Below the pieces are notes generated by a model. The model ran no database searches and was not told the origin of the DNA. It worked only from the letters and a program-made list of their open reading frames with translations. This document shows positions 16,661 through 25,968 of a stretch of DNA of 44,395 nt, piece by piece; position 1 is the stretch's first letter; each line of letters begins with the position of its first letter. Origin of the DNA: Alphaproteobacteria bacterium (lineage in GTDB: Bacteria > Pseudomonadota > Alphaproteobacteria > UBA2966); assembly GCA_018650465.1 (NCBI GenBank), contig JABIFY010000019.1, forward strand, positions 1 through 44,395, given 5' to 3'. Both the position numbers and the translations under genes were made by a program.

Positions 16661-18709
16661 TCAGGGTACTTCCTGGTTTATTTCTGGCTGGTGTCTGGGT
16701 AAATAGAGTTCAACTTTCGTGCCCTTGTTCACTTCACTATAGATATCTACATGACCGCGTGATTGTTGGGCAAATCCATAGACCATGCTAAGTCCCAGGC
16801 CGCTTCCGTCTCCGACGTCTTTCGTGGTGAAAAAGGGTTCAAAAACCTTTCCCATCACTTCACCGGTCATTCCAATTCCGTCATCAGATACTGAAACCTT
16901 AATGTAGTTCCCGGGATCGACGTCATTCAGGTTGCGAACAAAATCCTGGTCCAGCGTTACATTTGCCGTTTCGATTTTCAAAGTGCCGCCGTTTGGCATG
17001 GCATCCCTGGCGTTGAGTGCCAAATTCAACAACGCGTCCTCAAACTGGTGAGGGTCAACTTTGGCCGGTGCGGTTGCAATGCCATTTTTCACTTGCAGTT
17101 CAATCGTACTTCCCAATGTCCGTCGAAGTATCTCCACCAGATTTCCCACCAGTTCTTCGACATCTGCCGAAACGGGTGCCAATGGCTGGCTGCGTGAAAA
17201 GGACAATAATCGGTTCGTCAGCGAAGCCCCACGTTCTACAGCATTTTTGATCGACCGGGTATTGGCAGCTATGGCTTCATCTTTTCCCGCCTTAATCTCC
17301 AACAGCTCGGCGTTGCCATTTATGATTGATAAAAGATTATTGAAATCATGGGCCACGCCACCCGTCAATTGCCCAAGGGCTTCCAGACGGTGAGCCCGTT
17401 GCAGCTGTTCTTCCAGTTCCTTGCGTGCCGTGATATCGCGGTAGATGGAAATGGCGGTGGATCCAAAGTCTGGATGTTCGAATGCAGATACAGTGACAGC
17501 GCACCATACCGATGTGCCATTTTTTTTCCTGCTCAGAACTTCACCACTCCAACTGCCTTCTGAACAAACAGCGTCACTTATTCTTCTGATTATCCCTCGG
17601 GATGTCTTGTTTGTGTTGACGTGCAAGACGCTGATGTGCTGGCTCTTAATCTCGTCGGTTTCGTAACCGAACATGGTGCAAAATTTTGGGTTGGAATAAA
17701 TGAAAGTACCATTATCCATACGGCTTACGGAAACACCTTCGTTGAGGTCATCGATTATTTCGCCGCGAAAGCGAGCTTTGAGTTCCGATCGTTTGATATC
17801 GGTGATGTCTGTCCGCACCAGACTGGTGCCGCCGGACCTGGTTTTGTATTGGTTCATCTGATACCAAAGGCCATCACTGGTCCGGTATTCATATGACCCG
17901 CCTGCGCGATAGACTGCCATGCGGTTCTGTATACGAACTTCAGGATCAAGCGTTTCCAACCCATAAACACCGAATGCATCCAGTTTTCGCACCAGAGTTT
18001 CAAAGCTGTCCCCGTAAATAAATATTTCTTTGGCCTTTGGGTAAGCTTGAAAATAGAAATCGTTGGCGAGCACAAAATTGTCGTCAGAATCGAAAAGTAC
18101 AAACCCGTCGGAAAAACTTTGGATGGCACTTTCCAGTTGCTCGCTGATCTCATCAAGCGAATTTTGACTGGCTTCCAGTTCTTCTGTCTGTGTTTCCAGT
18201 TTTCGGATAGCTTCTGATTTTTCCTGATTAGCTTGTTCCAGATCTGACGTCCGGATTTCCACCAGTTTCTCGAGATGCTCACGATAGGCAGTCAGTTCTT
18301 TTTCCTGGGCCGCCAGTTTCGTGATATCCCGGGCAATCCCGCGAACCCCCAGGAATTCATCTTTATCATCGGTGTAGATCGGCACTGCGCTGATCTGGAA
18401 CAACCTTTCAGTGCCGTCCGGATGTTGATAGGAAAAGTTCTTGTTCCGAAACCCATGTAGGCTATCTGGCCACACCTCCGGAGAGCCCGGTTCTGCGGGT
18501 TGAATAATTTCATTGATTGTCATACCAATAAATTCTGACCATGACCGGCCAAGGTGCTCCACGGCATTTTCAGACAACAGAACAAGTTTACGGTCCTTGT
18601 CCGCCTCCCATATCAGGTCAGCAGACAACCCTGTGATGTCCTTCAGACGGCGAATTGCTCCGTCTACTGAAATACTGCCATCAACGTTATAAATAACTCT
18701 GCTCCCCAC
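16661..18709 (-). CDS. Multi-PAS sensor histidine kinase, no receiver
   Basis: This 682-residue soluble kinase has no membrane segments. It carries a PAS domain at about residues 25-135, a coiled-coil linker (about 135-190), a second, PAS_7-like domain at about 190-310, a third PAS at about 315-430, a dimerisation/phosphoacceptor domain with His454 in Gly-Gly-Val-Ala-His-Asp-Phe-Asn-Asn-Leu, and an HATPase_c domain to about 675. The ATPase has an N-box (Asn-Leu-Ala-Leu-Asn-Ala-Arg-Asp-Ala), G1 (Asp-Asp-Gly-Ile-Gly-Met) and G2 (Gly-Ser-Gly-Leu-Gly-Leu). The His box places it with the HDFNN-type (HWE/NtrB-like) kinases. No response regulator is encoded nearby, so it is an orphan with unknown signal and output. 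It ends convergently with the membrane-protein gene. Confidence 0.87.
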   Translation of the reverse strand: MGSRVIYNVDGSISVDGAIRRLKDITGLSADLIWEADKDRKLVLLSENAVEHLGRSWSEFIGMTINEIIQPAEPGSPEVWPDSLHGFRNKNFSYQHPDGTERLFQISAVPIYTDDKDEFLGVRGIARDITKLAAQEKELTAYREHLEKLVEIRTSDLEQANQEKSEAIRKLETQTEELEASQNSLDEISEQLESAIQSFSDGFVLFDSDDNFVLANDFYFQAYPKAKEIFIYGDSFETLVRKLDAFGVYGLETLDPEVRIQNRMAVYRAGGSYEYRTSDGLWYQMNQYKTRSGGTSLVRTDITDIKRSELKARFRGEIIDDLNEGVSVSRMDNGTFIYSNPKFCTMFGYETDEIKSQHISVLHVNTNKTSRGIIRRISDAVCSEGSWSGEVLSRKKNGTSVWCAVTVSAFEHPDFGSTAISIYRDITARKELEEQLQRAHRLEALGQLTGGVAHDFNNLLSIINGNAELLEIKAGKDEAIAANTRSIKNAVERGASLTNRLLSFSRSQPLAPVSADVEELVGNLVEILRRTLGSTIELQVKNGIATAPAKVDPHQFEDALLNLALNARDAMPNGGTLKIETANVTLDQDFVRNLNDVDPGNYIKVSVSDDGIGMTGEVMGKVFEPFFTTKDVGDGSGLGLSMVYGFAQQSRGHVDIYSEVNKGTKVELYLPRHQPEINQEVP

Positions 18710-18917
18710 CGGTTTAACAACCGATCACGCTTCCCAACTACTATTTCCCCAAGCGTATTCAATCATGTCTGTTTGTCAGAAAAATGTCTTGTTTGTGTCC
18801 AAAAATATCATCCTGTGACAAGTTCTTGTTCTCTTGGGTGATTGACCCGCCCCGGTGCCGCAGCTAGCCTTGCTGTTACACACCTCGATGCCCCTTCCTA
18901 CAAAACAAGTATTACAA

Positions 18918-19784
18918 ATGAACATTGATGATCTGGTCGCTATTGATTTCCATACCCATGCAGAGGAGCCTTGTTGCAGCACGCGAGACGATGGCTACAA
19001 CGAGTTTCAGGCGGGTATGGGAGAATATTTTCATACCGGTCGCAGTTACCCACCGGACATCAATGAAACCGCTGGCTACTTCCGGGAACGAAAAATCGGC
19101 TGTGTGATTTTTCCGGTCGACGCGGAGCGGGAAACCGGGTTTCGACGCTATTCCAATGAAGAAGTCGCCCGGACCGCGGCGGAAAATGACGACATCATGA
19201 TCCCTTTTGCCTCCATTGATCCGGCCAAGGGCAAGATGGGTGTCCGCGAAGCCCGGCGGTTGGTTCGGGATTTTGGCGTGCGCGGTTTCAAGTTCCACCC
19301 GACCATGCAGGGCTTTTACCCCAACGACCGCAGTGCCTACGGATTGTATGAAGCGATCCAGGATGAAGGGGCCATTGCCCTGTTCCATACCGGCCAGACC
19401 GGCGTTGGTGCAGGCATGCGCGGTCAGATGGGCATGCGCCTGAAATATTCCAATCCGCTATACCTTGATGACGTTGCTGTCGATTTTCCCGATATGCCGA
19501 TTATCATGGCCCACCCGTCATTCCCCTGGCAGGACGTTGCCCTGTCCATCGCCTCACTGAAACCCAACGTCTATATTGACCTGTCAGGCTGGTCACCAAA
19601 ATACTTCCCGGCCAATCTGGTTGGTTATGCCAACACCATGCTGAAGCACAAGGTGCTGTTTGGTTCTGACTGGCCTGCGATCACACCGGACCGCTGGCTG
19701 TCAGACTTCGAAAAGATCGCCATTAAGGACGATGTTCGCCCGTTAATCCTGAAGGAAAATGCCCGAAAGTTGCTGGGGCTGTAA
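18918..19784 (+). CDS. Amidohydrolase family 2 (ACMSD-like) metal enzyme
   Basis: This is a 288-residue TIM-barrel hydrolase or decarboxylase. The N-terminal metal motif Asp-Phe-His-Thr-His is at residues 9-13, a central Phe-Lys-Phe-His-Pro follows, then Phe-His-Thr-Gly, Met-Ala-His-Pro, and a late Gly-Ser-Asp-Trp-Pro carrying the conserved metal/catalytic Asp. This is the pattern of the ACMSD/amidohydrolase_2 group, which includes decarboxylases and hydratases of aromatic-degradation intermediates. The exact substrate cannot be set. The frame is open back to a GTG at 18855 and an ATG at 18891. The ATG at 18918 is preferred because the family motif normally starts near residue 8, but no clear ribosome-binding site supports any of the three. 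Confidence 0.8.
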   Translation: MNIDDLVAIDFHTHAEEPCCSTRDDGYNEFQAGMGEYFHTGRSYPPDINETAGYFRERKIGCVIFPVDAERETGFRRYSNEEVARTAAENDDIMIPFASIDPAKGKMGVREARRLVRDFGVRGFKFHPTMQGFYPNDRSAYGLYEAIQDEGAIALFHTGQTGVGAGMRGQMGMRLKYSNPLYLDDVAVDFPDMPIIMAHPSFPWQDVALSIASLKPNVYIDLSGWSPKYFPANLVGYANTMLKHKVLFGSDWPAITPDRWLSDFEKIAIKDDVRPLILKENARKLLGL

Positions 19785-19786
19785 TT

Positions 19787-19884
19787 AGAGCTATTCCGAT
19801 TTAGGCGGAATCGCTTCTGCTCTTGTTATCGTTTCCCACAGTGAGTTTGCGGCAGCGCAGCGTTTCCTCCTTCGTCGGAAACGC
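19787..19884. repeat. Palindromic repeat block between convergent genes
   Basis: The gap between two converging genes holds two palindromes. The first, 19787-19823, is nested: AGAGC / GCTCT outside and ATTCCG / CGGAAT (19793-19798, 19806-19811) inside. The second is GCGTTTCC-N9-GGAAACGC at 19860-19884. The second stem occurs again, with the same arm sequence and loop length, at 35233-35257. No T-run follows either hairpin. The block looks like an interspersed palindromic element of the kind scattered through alphaproteobacterial intergenic regions. Confidence 0.6.
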
Positions 19885-19885
19885 G

Positions 19886-20971
19886 CTAGCTCCCCGCCAG
19901 TCCGGCCAGAGCCTTTTGCGTGGCCCACAGGCCGCGGTCATAAACATCCTGCTGCCATTTTTCATCTTCACCGAAGAAAGCTGCACGCATATCTTTTTTG
20001 ATCTGGCGGCCCTGATCCGAATCCAGTTCGCCATGGGCGTATAACCAGTGGTCGCCGCGTAAGGCGTTCATAACGTTCCCCTGGGGCAAGGTGCCATATT
20101 CAATGGCGCAGCCAGTATAATTTGCGTCACCAATAGCTGGGCGATAAGCGCCATCAATGGTGCCGGTAACAGGCGTTGAAACTGAAGTGCCCAAGGCCGG
20201 ATTACGAACTTCATCTGCACCGTACCAGGCCTGGGCCCGTTGCCATTCTGCGGGAATGTCTTTTTCGACAAACAGCATCTCACCATACCCCCTGGGGCCA
20301 AGACCAGTGTGTAAATCAAGCATCGCCACATCTTTGGCCTGACCGCAATATTTGTGCGCCATGGCTTCCATGTTGGTGCGTGACCAAGTGGGTTTATTCC
20401 CACCAAAAAACAGGCCGTCCGCAAAATCATGCTGGCCCTGGCCAACAGCTGACTGGAAAGTCGGAGCCCCGTACTCTTCCTTATAAGCCGCAATGGCCTT
20501 GTCGGCGGCCTCCCTTGCCGGTCCGTCCCAGTCCGCCGGGATCAGCATTTCATGCACACCGGCATAGGCTTCATTTTTCGGGATGTCGTCATAGTCACGG
20601 AAGTTCCGGTTCAGATCGACGTTGTCTTCCGTCACCCGGCGCTGCCAGGCAAAACCATGTGGATTGTGCGCATGCACCATCAACAGGGCAACGTTTTCAG
20701 GCAACTCATCGACGATGTTGTTTCGAAGCAAACCGACTTGAATACCCGAACCGCAATAGCCTTCGACGCCGTGTGTGCCAGAAGAAATGATCAGCAGTCC
20801 CTTCGCGTCACGAGGACCAAACCAAGCGATGTCCATGGCAAGGTCACCACCATCGGGTCCTTTCAACGGGTGAGGATAACTTTCAATTTCTCCTTTGGCC
20901 CATTCGGCTGATGCAAGAAATTTTTCCCTTGCTTCAGCGTAGGTGTCGGAAAAATGATCTGTGACAGACAT
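19886..20971 (-). CDS. DUF2817 protein, M14 carboxypeptidase-like
   Basis: This 361-residue cytoplasmic protein belongs to the DUF2817 family, distantly related to zinc carboxypeptidases (M14). Visible landmarks are Ser-Gly-Thr-His-Gly-Val-Glu-Gly-Tyr near residues 64-72 (candidate zinc ligands His and Glu), Asn-Val-Asp-Leu-Asn-Arg-Asn-Phe near residues 116-123, and Leu-Asp-Leu-His-Thr-Gly-Leu-Gly near 220 (third ligand His). No signal peptide is present. A peptidase or amidase role is likely, with no known substrate. It starts 9 bp after the stop of the FadJ-type gene and should be co-transcribed with it. Confidence 0.8.
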   Translation of the reverse strand: MSVTDHFSDTYAEAREKFLASAEWAKGEIESYPHPLKGPDGGDLAMDIAWFGPRDAKGLLIISSGTHGVEGYCGSGIQVGLLRNNIVDELPENVALLMVHAHNPHGFAWQRRVTEDNVDLNRNFRDYDDIPKNEAYAGVHEMLIPADWDGPAREAADKAIAAYKEEYGAPTFQSAVGQGQHDFADGLFFGGNKPTWSRTNMEAMAHKYCGQAKDVAMLDLHTGLGPRGYGEMLFVEKDIPAEWQRAQAWYGADEVRNPALGTSVSTPVTGTIDGAYRPAIGDANYTGCAIEYGTLPQGNVMNALRGDHWLYAHGELDSDQGRQIKKDMRAAFFGEDEKWQQDVYDRGLWATQKALAGLAGS

Positions 20972-20980
20972 ATCTGTTCC

Positions 20981-23089
20981 CTATTCCTTATCGTAGTCAG
21001 CGAATGTCTTGCCTTCTTCGGCCAGACGGATCAGCAACGGTGAAATTTCCCAGAACGGGCCGGGATGTTCGGCCTGATAATGCTTCAGGCGATCAACAAC
21101 ATTTGCCAGACCTTCGGTATCGCCCCACATCATGGGTCCGCCACGATAGCTTGGGAAACCGTAACCGTTAAGCCAGATCACGTCGATGTCGCTGGCACGA
21201 ATGGCCATGCCTTCTTCAAGGATCTTGGCCCCTTCATTGACCATGGAATAGAAGCAACGCTCAATAATTTCCTGATCAGTTATGTCGCGCTGTGCGATAC
21301 CTTTTTCTTCGGCGGACTGACGAATGATGGCTTCGACTTCTGGATCGGGCTTCGGTGTGCGACTGCCTTCTTCGTAGATGTACCAGCCACGTTTTGTTTT
21401 TTGACCAAACCAGCCTTGTTCGCAAATGCGGTCACCCACATCGGAATAGCGCACATCATTGCGACGCTCGCCAGCCTTGCCCTTGCGGATGCGCCAGCCC
21501 ACATCGTTACCAGCCAGATCACTCATGGTGAAGGGGCCCATGGCCAGACCGAGGCCAAAGACAGCGGCATCAACCTGTGCCGGTGTGGCACCTTCTTCGA
21601 TCAGGAAGTTAGCTTCCCTTAAGTAAGGGCCAAGCATCCTGTTGCCAACGAAGCCTTCGCAGACGCCAACCATGACGCCGATCTTGCCTATGGATTTGGT
21701 CATCTTCATGACCGTAGCCAAAACATCCTTTTCGGTTTTGGCACCGCGCACAACTTCCAGCAAGCGCATGACGTTGGCCGGTGAGAAGAAATGCAGTCCG
21801 ACCACATCGCCTGGCCGCGAGGTGCCGTCAGCGATTTCATTGACATCCAGACCCGAAGTGTTGGTGGCGAGGATCGCTCCTGGCTTGCAAACTTCATCGA
21901 GGCGGGCAAAGACCTTGTGCTTGACGTCCATTTCCTCAAACACGGCTTCGATCACCATGTCGACGTCGCTCAGATCTTCGTAATTGTTCGTGCCGGTAAT
22001 GTTGCCCATGGCCGCATCCATACGATCCTGGCTGAGGCGGCCTTTTTTGACCGTGGCGGCATAGTTGCCTTCGATAATACCGAGGCCCCGCTCCAGTGCT
22101 TCTTCCGTCATCTCCAGGATAGTTACCGGAATACCGGCACTGGCAAAGTTCATGGCGATACCGCCACCCATGGTGCCACAGCCGATGATGCCAATCTTTT
22201 TCAGGTCACGCAGCGGCGTATCCTTGGGAATATCGGGAATTTTGTTGGCCGCACGCTCGGTGAAAAAGGCGTACATCAAACCGGATGACTGCGGTGACTC
22301 CATGCATTTGACAAAGCGCTCACGCTCCATCTTCAAGCCCTCGGCAAAGGGCAGGTTCACGGCATCCTTTACGCAATCGATAATCTGGTCGGGGGCAAAA
22401 AAGCCACGCGTGCGACGGGCGACACTTTTGCGATAATTGTCATAGACATCATCGTTGCCACGGGCCGGGGCGATCTTGTCGTCCAGATCCTGAACCCGTA
22501 CCAGCGGTTTGCCTTCAGCCACTACTTGTTGTGCATAAGCCACGGCGCCATCCAGCAGGTCACCGTCAACGATGTGATCAATCACGCCTTGAGCCAAAGC
22601 TTCTTTGGCACCGATGGGCTTGCCGGTTGTCATCATGTCGAGCGCTTTTTCAACACCAACCAGACGCGGCAAACGCTGGGTGCCGCCTGCACCTGGCAAA
22701 ATACCCAGGTTCACTTCTGGTAGGCCGACCTTGGCGGAGGCAACAGCACAGCGATAGTGACAAGCCAGCGCCGTCTCCAAACCACCGCCCAGGGCAGTGC
22801 CATGGATGGCGGAAATGACCGGCTTTTGCGTGTCTTCGATGGTTTCGATGACAGCATGCAAGGACGGGTCCATAGGCGGCTTGCCGAATTCGGTAATATC
22901 AGCCCCCGCCATATAAGTGCGGCCTTCCCCGATGATGATGATGGCGGTGACGTCAGCATCAGCGGCCCCTTCATTCACACAATCCTGAATGCCCTGGCGT
23001 ACGGCCTGGGACAAGGCGTTAACGGGCTGGTTGTTGACCGTGACGATGCCAATGGCACCACGTTTTGAAAAAGAGACAGGTGACGTCAT
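20981..23089 (-). CDS. Bifunctional enoyl-CoA hydratase / 3-hydroxyacyl-CoA dehydrogenase
   Basis: This 702-residue FadJ/FadB-type alpha subunit of beta-oxidation hydrates enoyl-CoA and then oxidises 3-hydroxyacyl-CoA with NAD. The hydratase part (about 1-190) keeps both catalytic glutamates, in Gly-Gly-Gly-Leu-Glu-Thr-Ala-Leu and Gly-Leu-Pro-Glu-Val-Asn-Leu-Gly. The dehydrogenase part has the NAD loop Gly-Cys-Gly-Thr-Met-Gly-Gly-Gly near residue 300 and the catalytic-His motif His-Phe-Phe-Ser-Pro-Ala. The frame extends to 23341 over the livF end, but GAGGT lies 8 nt before the ATG at 23089, which is the natural start. No thiolase (FadA/FadI) partner is visible. It is downstream of the liv operon on the same strand, separated by a stem-loop. 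Confidence 0.92.
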   Translation of the reverse strand: MTSPVSFSKRGAIGIVTVNNQPVNALSQAVRQGIQDCVNEGAADADVTAIIIIGEGRTYMAGADITEFGKPPMDPSLHAVIETIEDTQKPVISAIHGTALGGGLETALACHYRCAVASAKVGLPEVNLGILPGAGGTQRLPRLVGVEKALDMMTTGKPIGAKEALAQGVIDHIVDGDLLDGAVAYAQQVVAEGKPLVRVQDLDDKIAPARGNDDVYDNYRKSVARRTRGFFAPDQIIDCVKDAVNLPFAEGLKMERERFVKCMESPQSSGLMYAFFTERAANKIPDIPKDTPLRDLKKIGIIGCGTMGGGIAMNFASAGIPVTILEMTEEALERGLGIIEGNYAATVKKGRLSQDRMDAAMGNITGTNNYEDLSDVDMVIEAVFEEMDVKHKVFARLDEVCKPGAILATNTSGLDVNEIADGTSRPGDVVGLHFFSPANVMRLLEVVRGAKTEKDVLATVMKMTKSIGKIGVMVGVCEGFVGNRMLGPYLREANFLIEEGATPAQVDAAVFGLGLAMGPFTMSDLAGNDVGWRIRKGKAGERRNDVRYSDVGDRICEQGWFGQKTKRGWYIYEEGSRTPKPDPEVEAIIRQSAEEKGIAQRDITDQEIIERCFYSMVNEGAKILEEGMAIRASDIDVIWLNGYGFPSYRGGPMMWGDTEGLANVVDRLKHYQAEHPGPFWEISPLLIRLAEEGKTFADYDKE

Positions 23090-23169
23090 GTTGATTACCT
23101 CAAATACGGATGGATTTTGTTGGACCCGGTGCGAATAACGCGATGGGGGGGATCGGGCCTGAAAGGGTC

Positions 23170-23200
23170 GGGGCGACAAGAAGTATATCCCTGTCGCCCC
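23170..23200 (-). promoter_or_regulatory. Stem-loop between livF and the FadJ-type gene
   Basis: A perfect 9-bp inverted repeat GGGGCGACA / TGTCGCCCC with a 13-nt loop lies between the livF stop and the fadJ-type start. No T-run follows on the minus strand, so it may be a processing or partial-termination hairpin, not a true terminator. Its edges (TCGGGGCGA on one side, ATCCCT then TCGCCCC on the other) resemble the hairpin at 5872-5900. Confidence 0.6.
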
Positions 23201-23234
23201 TGAGTTTAAAGTCTTGCGCTTGATCAGAAGTGGG

Positions 23235-23930
23235 CTAAACCTCGAGCCACTCTTCACGGATTTTGTCGTTGGCGCGCAGTTCGTCCGGTGTGCCTTCAAA
23301 AACCATGTGACCATGGCCCATGACAAACACACGGTGCGCAATTTTCAGGGCGATCGTCAGTTTTTGTTCGACCAGCAGGATGGAAACACCGCGCGCGGCA
23401 ATTTCTTCCAGCAGTTCGCCGACCTGTTCAACAATTTTTGGGGCCAGACCTTCAGTTGGCTCGTCAATCATCACCAGGTCCGGGTTGCCCATCAGGGTTC
23501 GGCCCATGGTCAGCATTTGCTGCTCGCCCCCCGACAAAACACCGGCGTCATTTTCGGCCCGGCTTTTCAGGTTGGGGAAGCGCTCAAACAGGTCATCAAT
23601 CTTCCAGACCCCTTCCTTACGGGATTCTTTCATACCCAGCATCAGGTTCTGACGCACGGTAAGTGTTGGGAAGATATCCCGGTTCTCCGGCACATACCCC
23701 AAGCCCAAATGAGCGATCTCGTGGGTTCTTTTACCAACGATTTCCTCGCCCTTGAACAGGATTGATCCGTGCGGTTCAACGTCACCCATAATGGCTTTGC
23801 AGGTTGTCGAACGTCCGACGCCGTTGCGGCCAAGAATGCTGACTATTTCACCCTGTTTAACGTCAAAGTTAACGCCTTGCAGGATATGGCTTTTGCCGTA
23901 ATAGGCGTTGAGGTCTTTAACAACTAACAT
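23235..23930 (-). CDS. livF: LivF-type ABC ATPase with Arg in Walker A
   Basis: This 231-residue ATPase is of the LivF (branched-chain amino acid/amide importer) type. The P-loop reads Gly-Arg-Asn-Gly-Val-Gly-Arg-Ser-Thr at residues 34-42: the usual Lys is Arg40 (codon CGT). The signature Leu-Ser-Gly-Gly-Glu-Gln-Gln, Walker B ending Met-Ile-Asp-Glu-Pro, and the switch region Leu-Leu-Val-Glu-Gln are otherwise normal. I recall the same Arg variant in a subset of LivF proteins, so it is probably a tolerated feature of this subfamily and not damage, but ATP hydrolysis at this site may depend more on LivG. Its start codon shares a base with the livG stop. It is the last gene of livHMGF. Confidence 0.88.
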   Translation of the reverse strand: MLVVKDLNAYYGKSHILQGVNFDVKQGEIVSILGRNGVGRSTTCKAIMGDVEPHGSILFKGEEIVGKRTHEIAHLGLGYVPENRDIFPTLTVRQNLMLGMKESRKEGVWKIDDLFERFPNLKSRAENDAGVLSGGEQQMLTMGRTLMGNPDLVMIDEPTEGLAPKIVEQVGELLEEIAARGVSILLVEQKLTIALKIAHRVFVMGHGHMVFEGTPDELRANDKIREEWLEV

Positions 23931-24679
23931 TATTCAGCCTCCTCACCCAGATATGCTTCTTTTACGGCAGCGTTGCCCTTGATCTCTTCAGGCGTGCCAC
24001 TGGCAATAATCTCGCCATAAACCAATACCGAAATCTTGTCCGCCAGTCCAAAAACCACACCCATGTCATGCTCAACCATTACCAGTGTTCTGCCTTCTGT
24101 TACCTTTCGGATCAGGGCAATCGCTTGATCCGTCTCACTGTGGCTCATACCGGCTGTCGGCTCGTCCAGCAGGATAACATTGGCACCACCGGCAATCGTA
24201 ATGCCGATCTCCAGGGCCCGTTGTTCGGCATAAGTCAGCACACCAGCCGGGATTTGTGCCCGTGCCTGCAAACCGATTTCCTCGAGGATTTCAGCCGTAC
24301 GCTCGTTCACATCCTTCAGATTATCAACAATGTGCCAGAAGGAATATTTGTAGCCGAGCGACCACAAAACCCCACAGCGGATGTTTTCGTAAACGCTCAT
24401 GCGCGGGAAAATGTTGGTGACCTGAAAACTGCGGCTCAGACCCTTGCGGTTAATCTGAAACGGCGCCAGGCCACTAACGACTTCATCGCGCAGACTTATC
24501 TCGCCGCCACTCAATGAATACTTGCCGGTAATCAGATTAAACAAGGTCGACTTGCCAGCCCCGTTTGGACCGATCACCGCATGACGTTCACCGTCCGCAA
24601 TGCTCAGATTAACGCCGCGGATAATTTCCGTAGGCCCAAAGTTTTTGCGGACATCGCGCAACTCGATCGCGGCACTCAT
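23930..24679 (-). CDS. livG: LivG-type ABC ATPase
   Basis: This 249-residue ATPase has an intact Walker A, Gly-Pro-Asn-Gly-Ala-Gly-Lys-Ser-Thr (residues 36-44), Walker B ending Leu-Leu-Asp-Glu-Pro-Thr, and the LivG-type replacement of the signature motif (Leu-Thr-Tyr-Ala-Glu-Gln-Arg). The loop Arg-Ser-Phe-Gln-Val-Thr-Asn-Ile-Phe is typical of LivG. The switch His is present in Met-Val-Glu-His-Asp-Met. It should pair with LivF beneath the LivH-LivM channel. Its first four bases overlap the end of livM, showing tight coupling. Confidence 0.9.
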   Translation of the reverse strand: MSAAIELRDVRKNFGPTEIIRGVNLSIADGERHAVIGPNGAGKSTLFNLITGKYSLSGGEISLRDEVVSGLAPFQINRKGLSRSFQVTNIFPRMSVYENIRCGVLWSLGYKYSFWHIVDNLKDVNERTAEILEEIGLQARAQIPAGVLTYAEQRALEIGITIAGGANVILLDEPTAGMSHSETDQAIALIRKVTEGRTLVMVEHDMGVVFGLADKISVLVYGEIIASGTPEEIKGNAAVKEAYLGEEAE

Positions 24680-25968
24680 TGGTCTTCTCCCGTAAAGGCG
24701 TAGTGCAAGGCGTTACCGTAAGTATCAGCAACGGCCGGTGCGACACGACGGGCATCCCACAAACCACCAAGGAACATCGCAATAAAGACGATCCACGGGA
24801 TCGGACTGGTATAGTCGAGCGTCATAAAGAAGACATGAATTTCACTCTCGCCCGTCGCCCCAGCACTGATATGTTGCCACAACTCAAGGAAGCCGATGGC
24901 ACCCAAGGCACAAATCAAGGCTGGCAAAGCGATCCGTGCATAAGGCACAGTCAATTTGCCCATACGCCCGACCCGGTAAACCGGAATGTGCATCATGATC
25001 AAACCGGTCAGACCAGCCGGCGCATACATCACGGTCCCAACGAAAACCACGCCCACATACAAGGCCCAGATTTCCGTATAGTTGGACATCAAAGTCTGTA
25101 GCAAGGTGAAAATCACGGCACCTACAATCGGCCCGGCAAAGAAACCAATGCCACCGATATAGGCTTGCAACAGCACCACGCCGGATGTCAGCGCGCCCAC
25201 TGTTTCTTCAGTGACAATCTCGTAGTTCAAGGCAAACAAGGCACCTGCCACCCCGGCAAAGCAACCAGCAACCGAGAACGACATAAAGCGTACCCATTTC
25301 TGGCTATAGCCCAGAAATTCTGCTCGCTCAGGATTGTCACGCACCGCGTTGGCAATGCGGCCAATAGGTGTGCGAGAGAAGCGGTACATCAGGAAGACTG
25401 CAAAAAAGACCCAGCCTGCAATGAGATAATAGATCTCTTGTTCCGTGGTGAATTCCACACCAAAAAACGGCGGGACTTCGGTGCGATCAGTGGTAATGCC
25501 TTCTTCGCCGCCCGAAAACTTGCTGAAAATCAGCGAAGATGACGCCATCATTTCACCGAGACCAAGCGAGATCATGGCAAACACAGTGCCCGCCCGGTTG
25601 GTCGAGAAACTACCAAACAGTGCGCCAAAAGCCAGTCCGGCCAAACCACCAAGGAATGGTACAAACGGCAACGGTATAGGCCATCCGCCTTCTGAAATGA
25701 TGTTGACGCCATGAATAGCGAAATAGCCACCGAGACCAAAATAGACGGCAAAGCCGAAGGACAGCATGCCCCCCTGCCCCAGCATCATGTTGTAGGCCAC
25801 TGTAAAGATCACAGCGATACCCATCTGGTTCAGAACGGCCATGGCCACATTGGAGTCCAGCACCGGTGGCATGATGGCGACGATGATTGCCGGGACCAGC
25901 CAGATGGCATAACGACTGAGGAAAGAAGCTTTGCGGGCGACGCCTGCGGTTTCTGACATGTTACTCAT
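24676..25968 (-). CDS. livM: LivM-type permease with C-terminal membrane extension
   Basis: This 430-residue inner-membrane permease has its normal LivM core over about residues 20-330, with many membrane helices and the conserved Gly-Gln-Gly-Gly-Met-Leu-Ser-Phe-Gly pattern near residue 65. Typical LivM proteins end soon after this. Here about 95 more residues follow, with two further hydrophobic helices (near 348-364 and 390-407) and a final soluble tail. The extension is in frame, well coded, and runs into the 4-bp overlap with livG, so it is not a read-through artefact. Substrate specificity cannot be inferred. The start overlaps the livH stop by 4 bp. Confidence 0.87.
   Translation of the reverse strand: MSNMSETAGVARKASFLSRYAIWLVPAIIVAIMPPVLDSNVAMAVLNQMGIAVIFTVAYNMMLGQGGMLSFGFAVYFGLGGYFAIHGVNIISEGGWPIPLPFVPFLGGLAGLAFGALFGSFSTNRAGTVFAMISLGLGEMMASSSLIFSKFSGGEEGITTDRTEVPPFFGVEFTTEQEIYYLIAGWVFFAVFLMYRFSRTPIGRIANAVRDNPERAEFLGYSQKWVRFMSFSVAGCFAGVAGALFALNYEIVTEETVGALTSGVVLLQAYIGGIGFFAGPIVGAVIFTLLQTLMSNYTEIWALYVGVVFVGTVMYAPAGLTGLIMMHIPVYRVGRMGKLTVPYARIALPALICALGAIGFLELWQHISAGATGESEIHVFFMTLDYTSPIPWIVFIAMFLGGLWDARRVAPAVADTYGNALHYAFTGEDQ

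Noticed and set aside
23090-23341. 84-codon N-terminal extension of the FadJ-type gene
   Set aside because: It overlaps the livF end, shows no family pattern, and a good ribosome-binding site lies before the ATG at 23089.
24212-24240. Missing Leu-Ser-Gly-Gly signature in LivG as a defect
   Set aside because: LivG proteins normally carry a diverged signature of this kind, so it is not a sign of damage.
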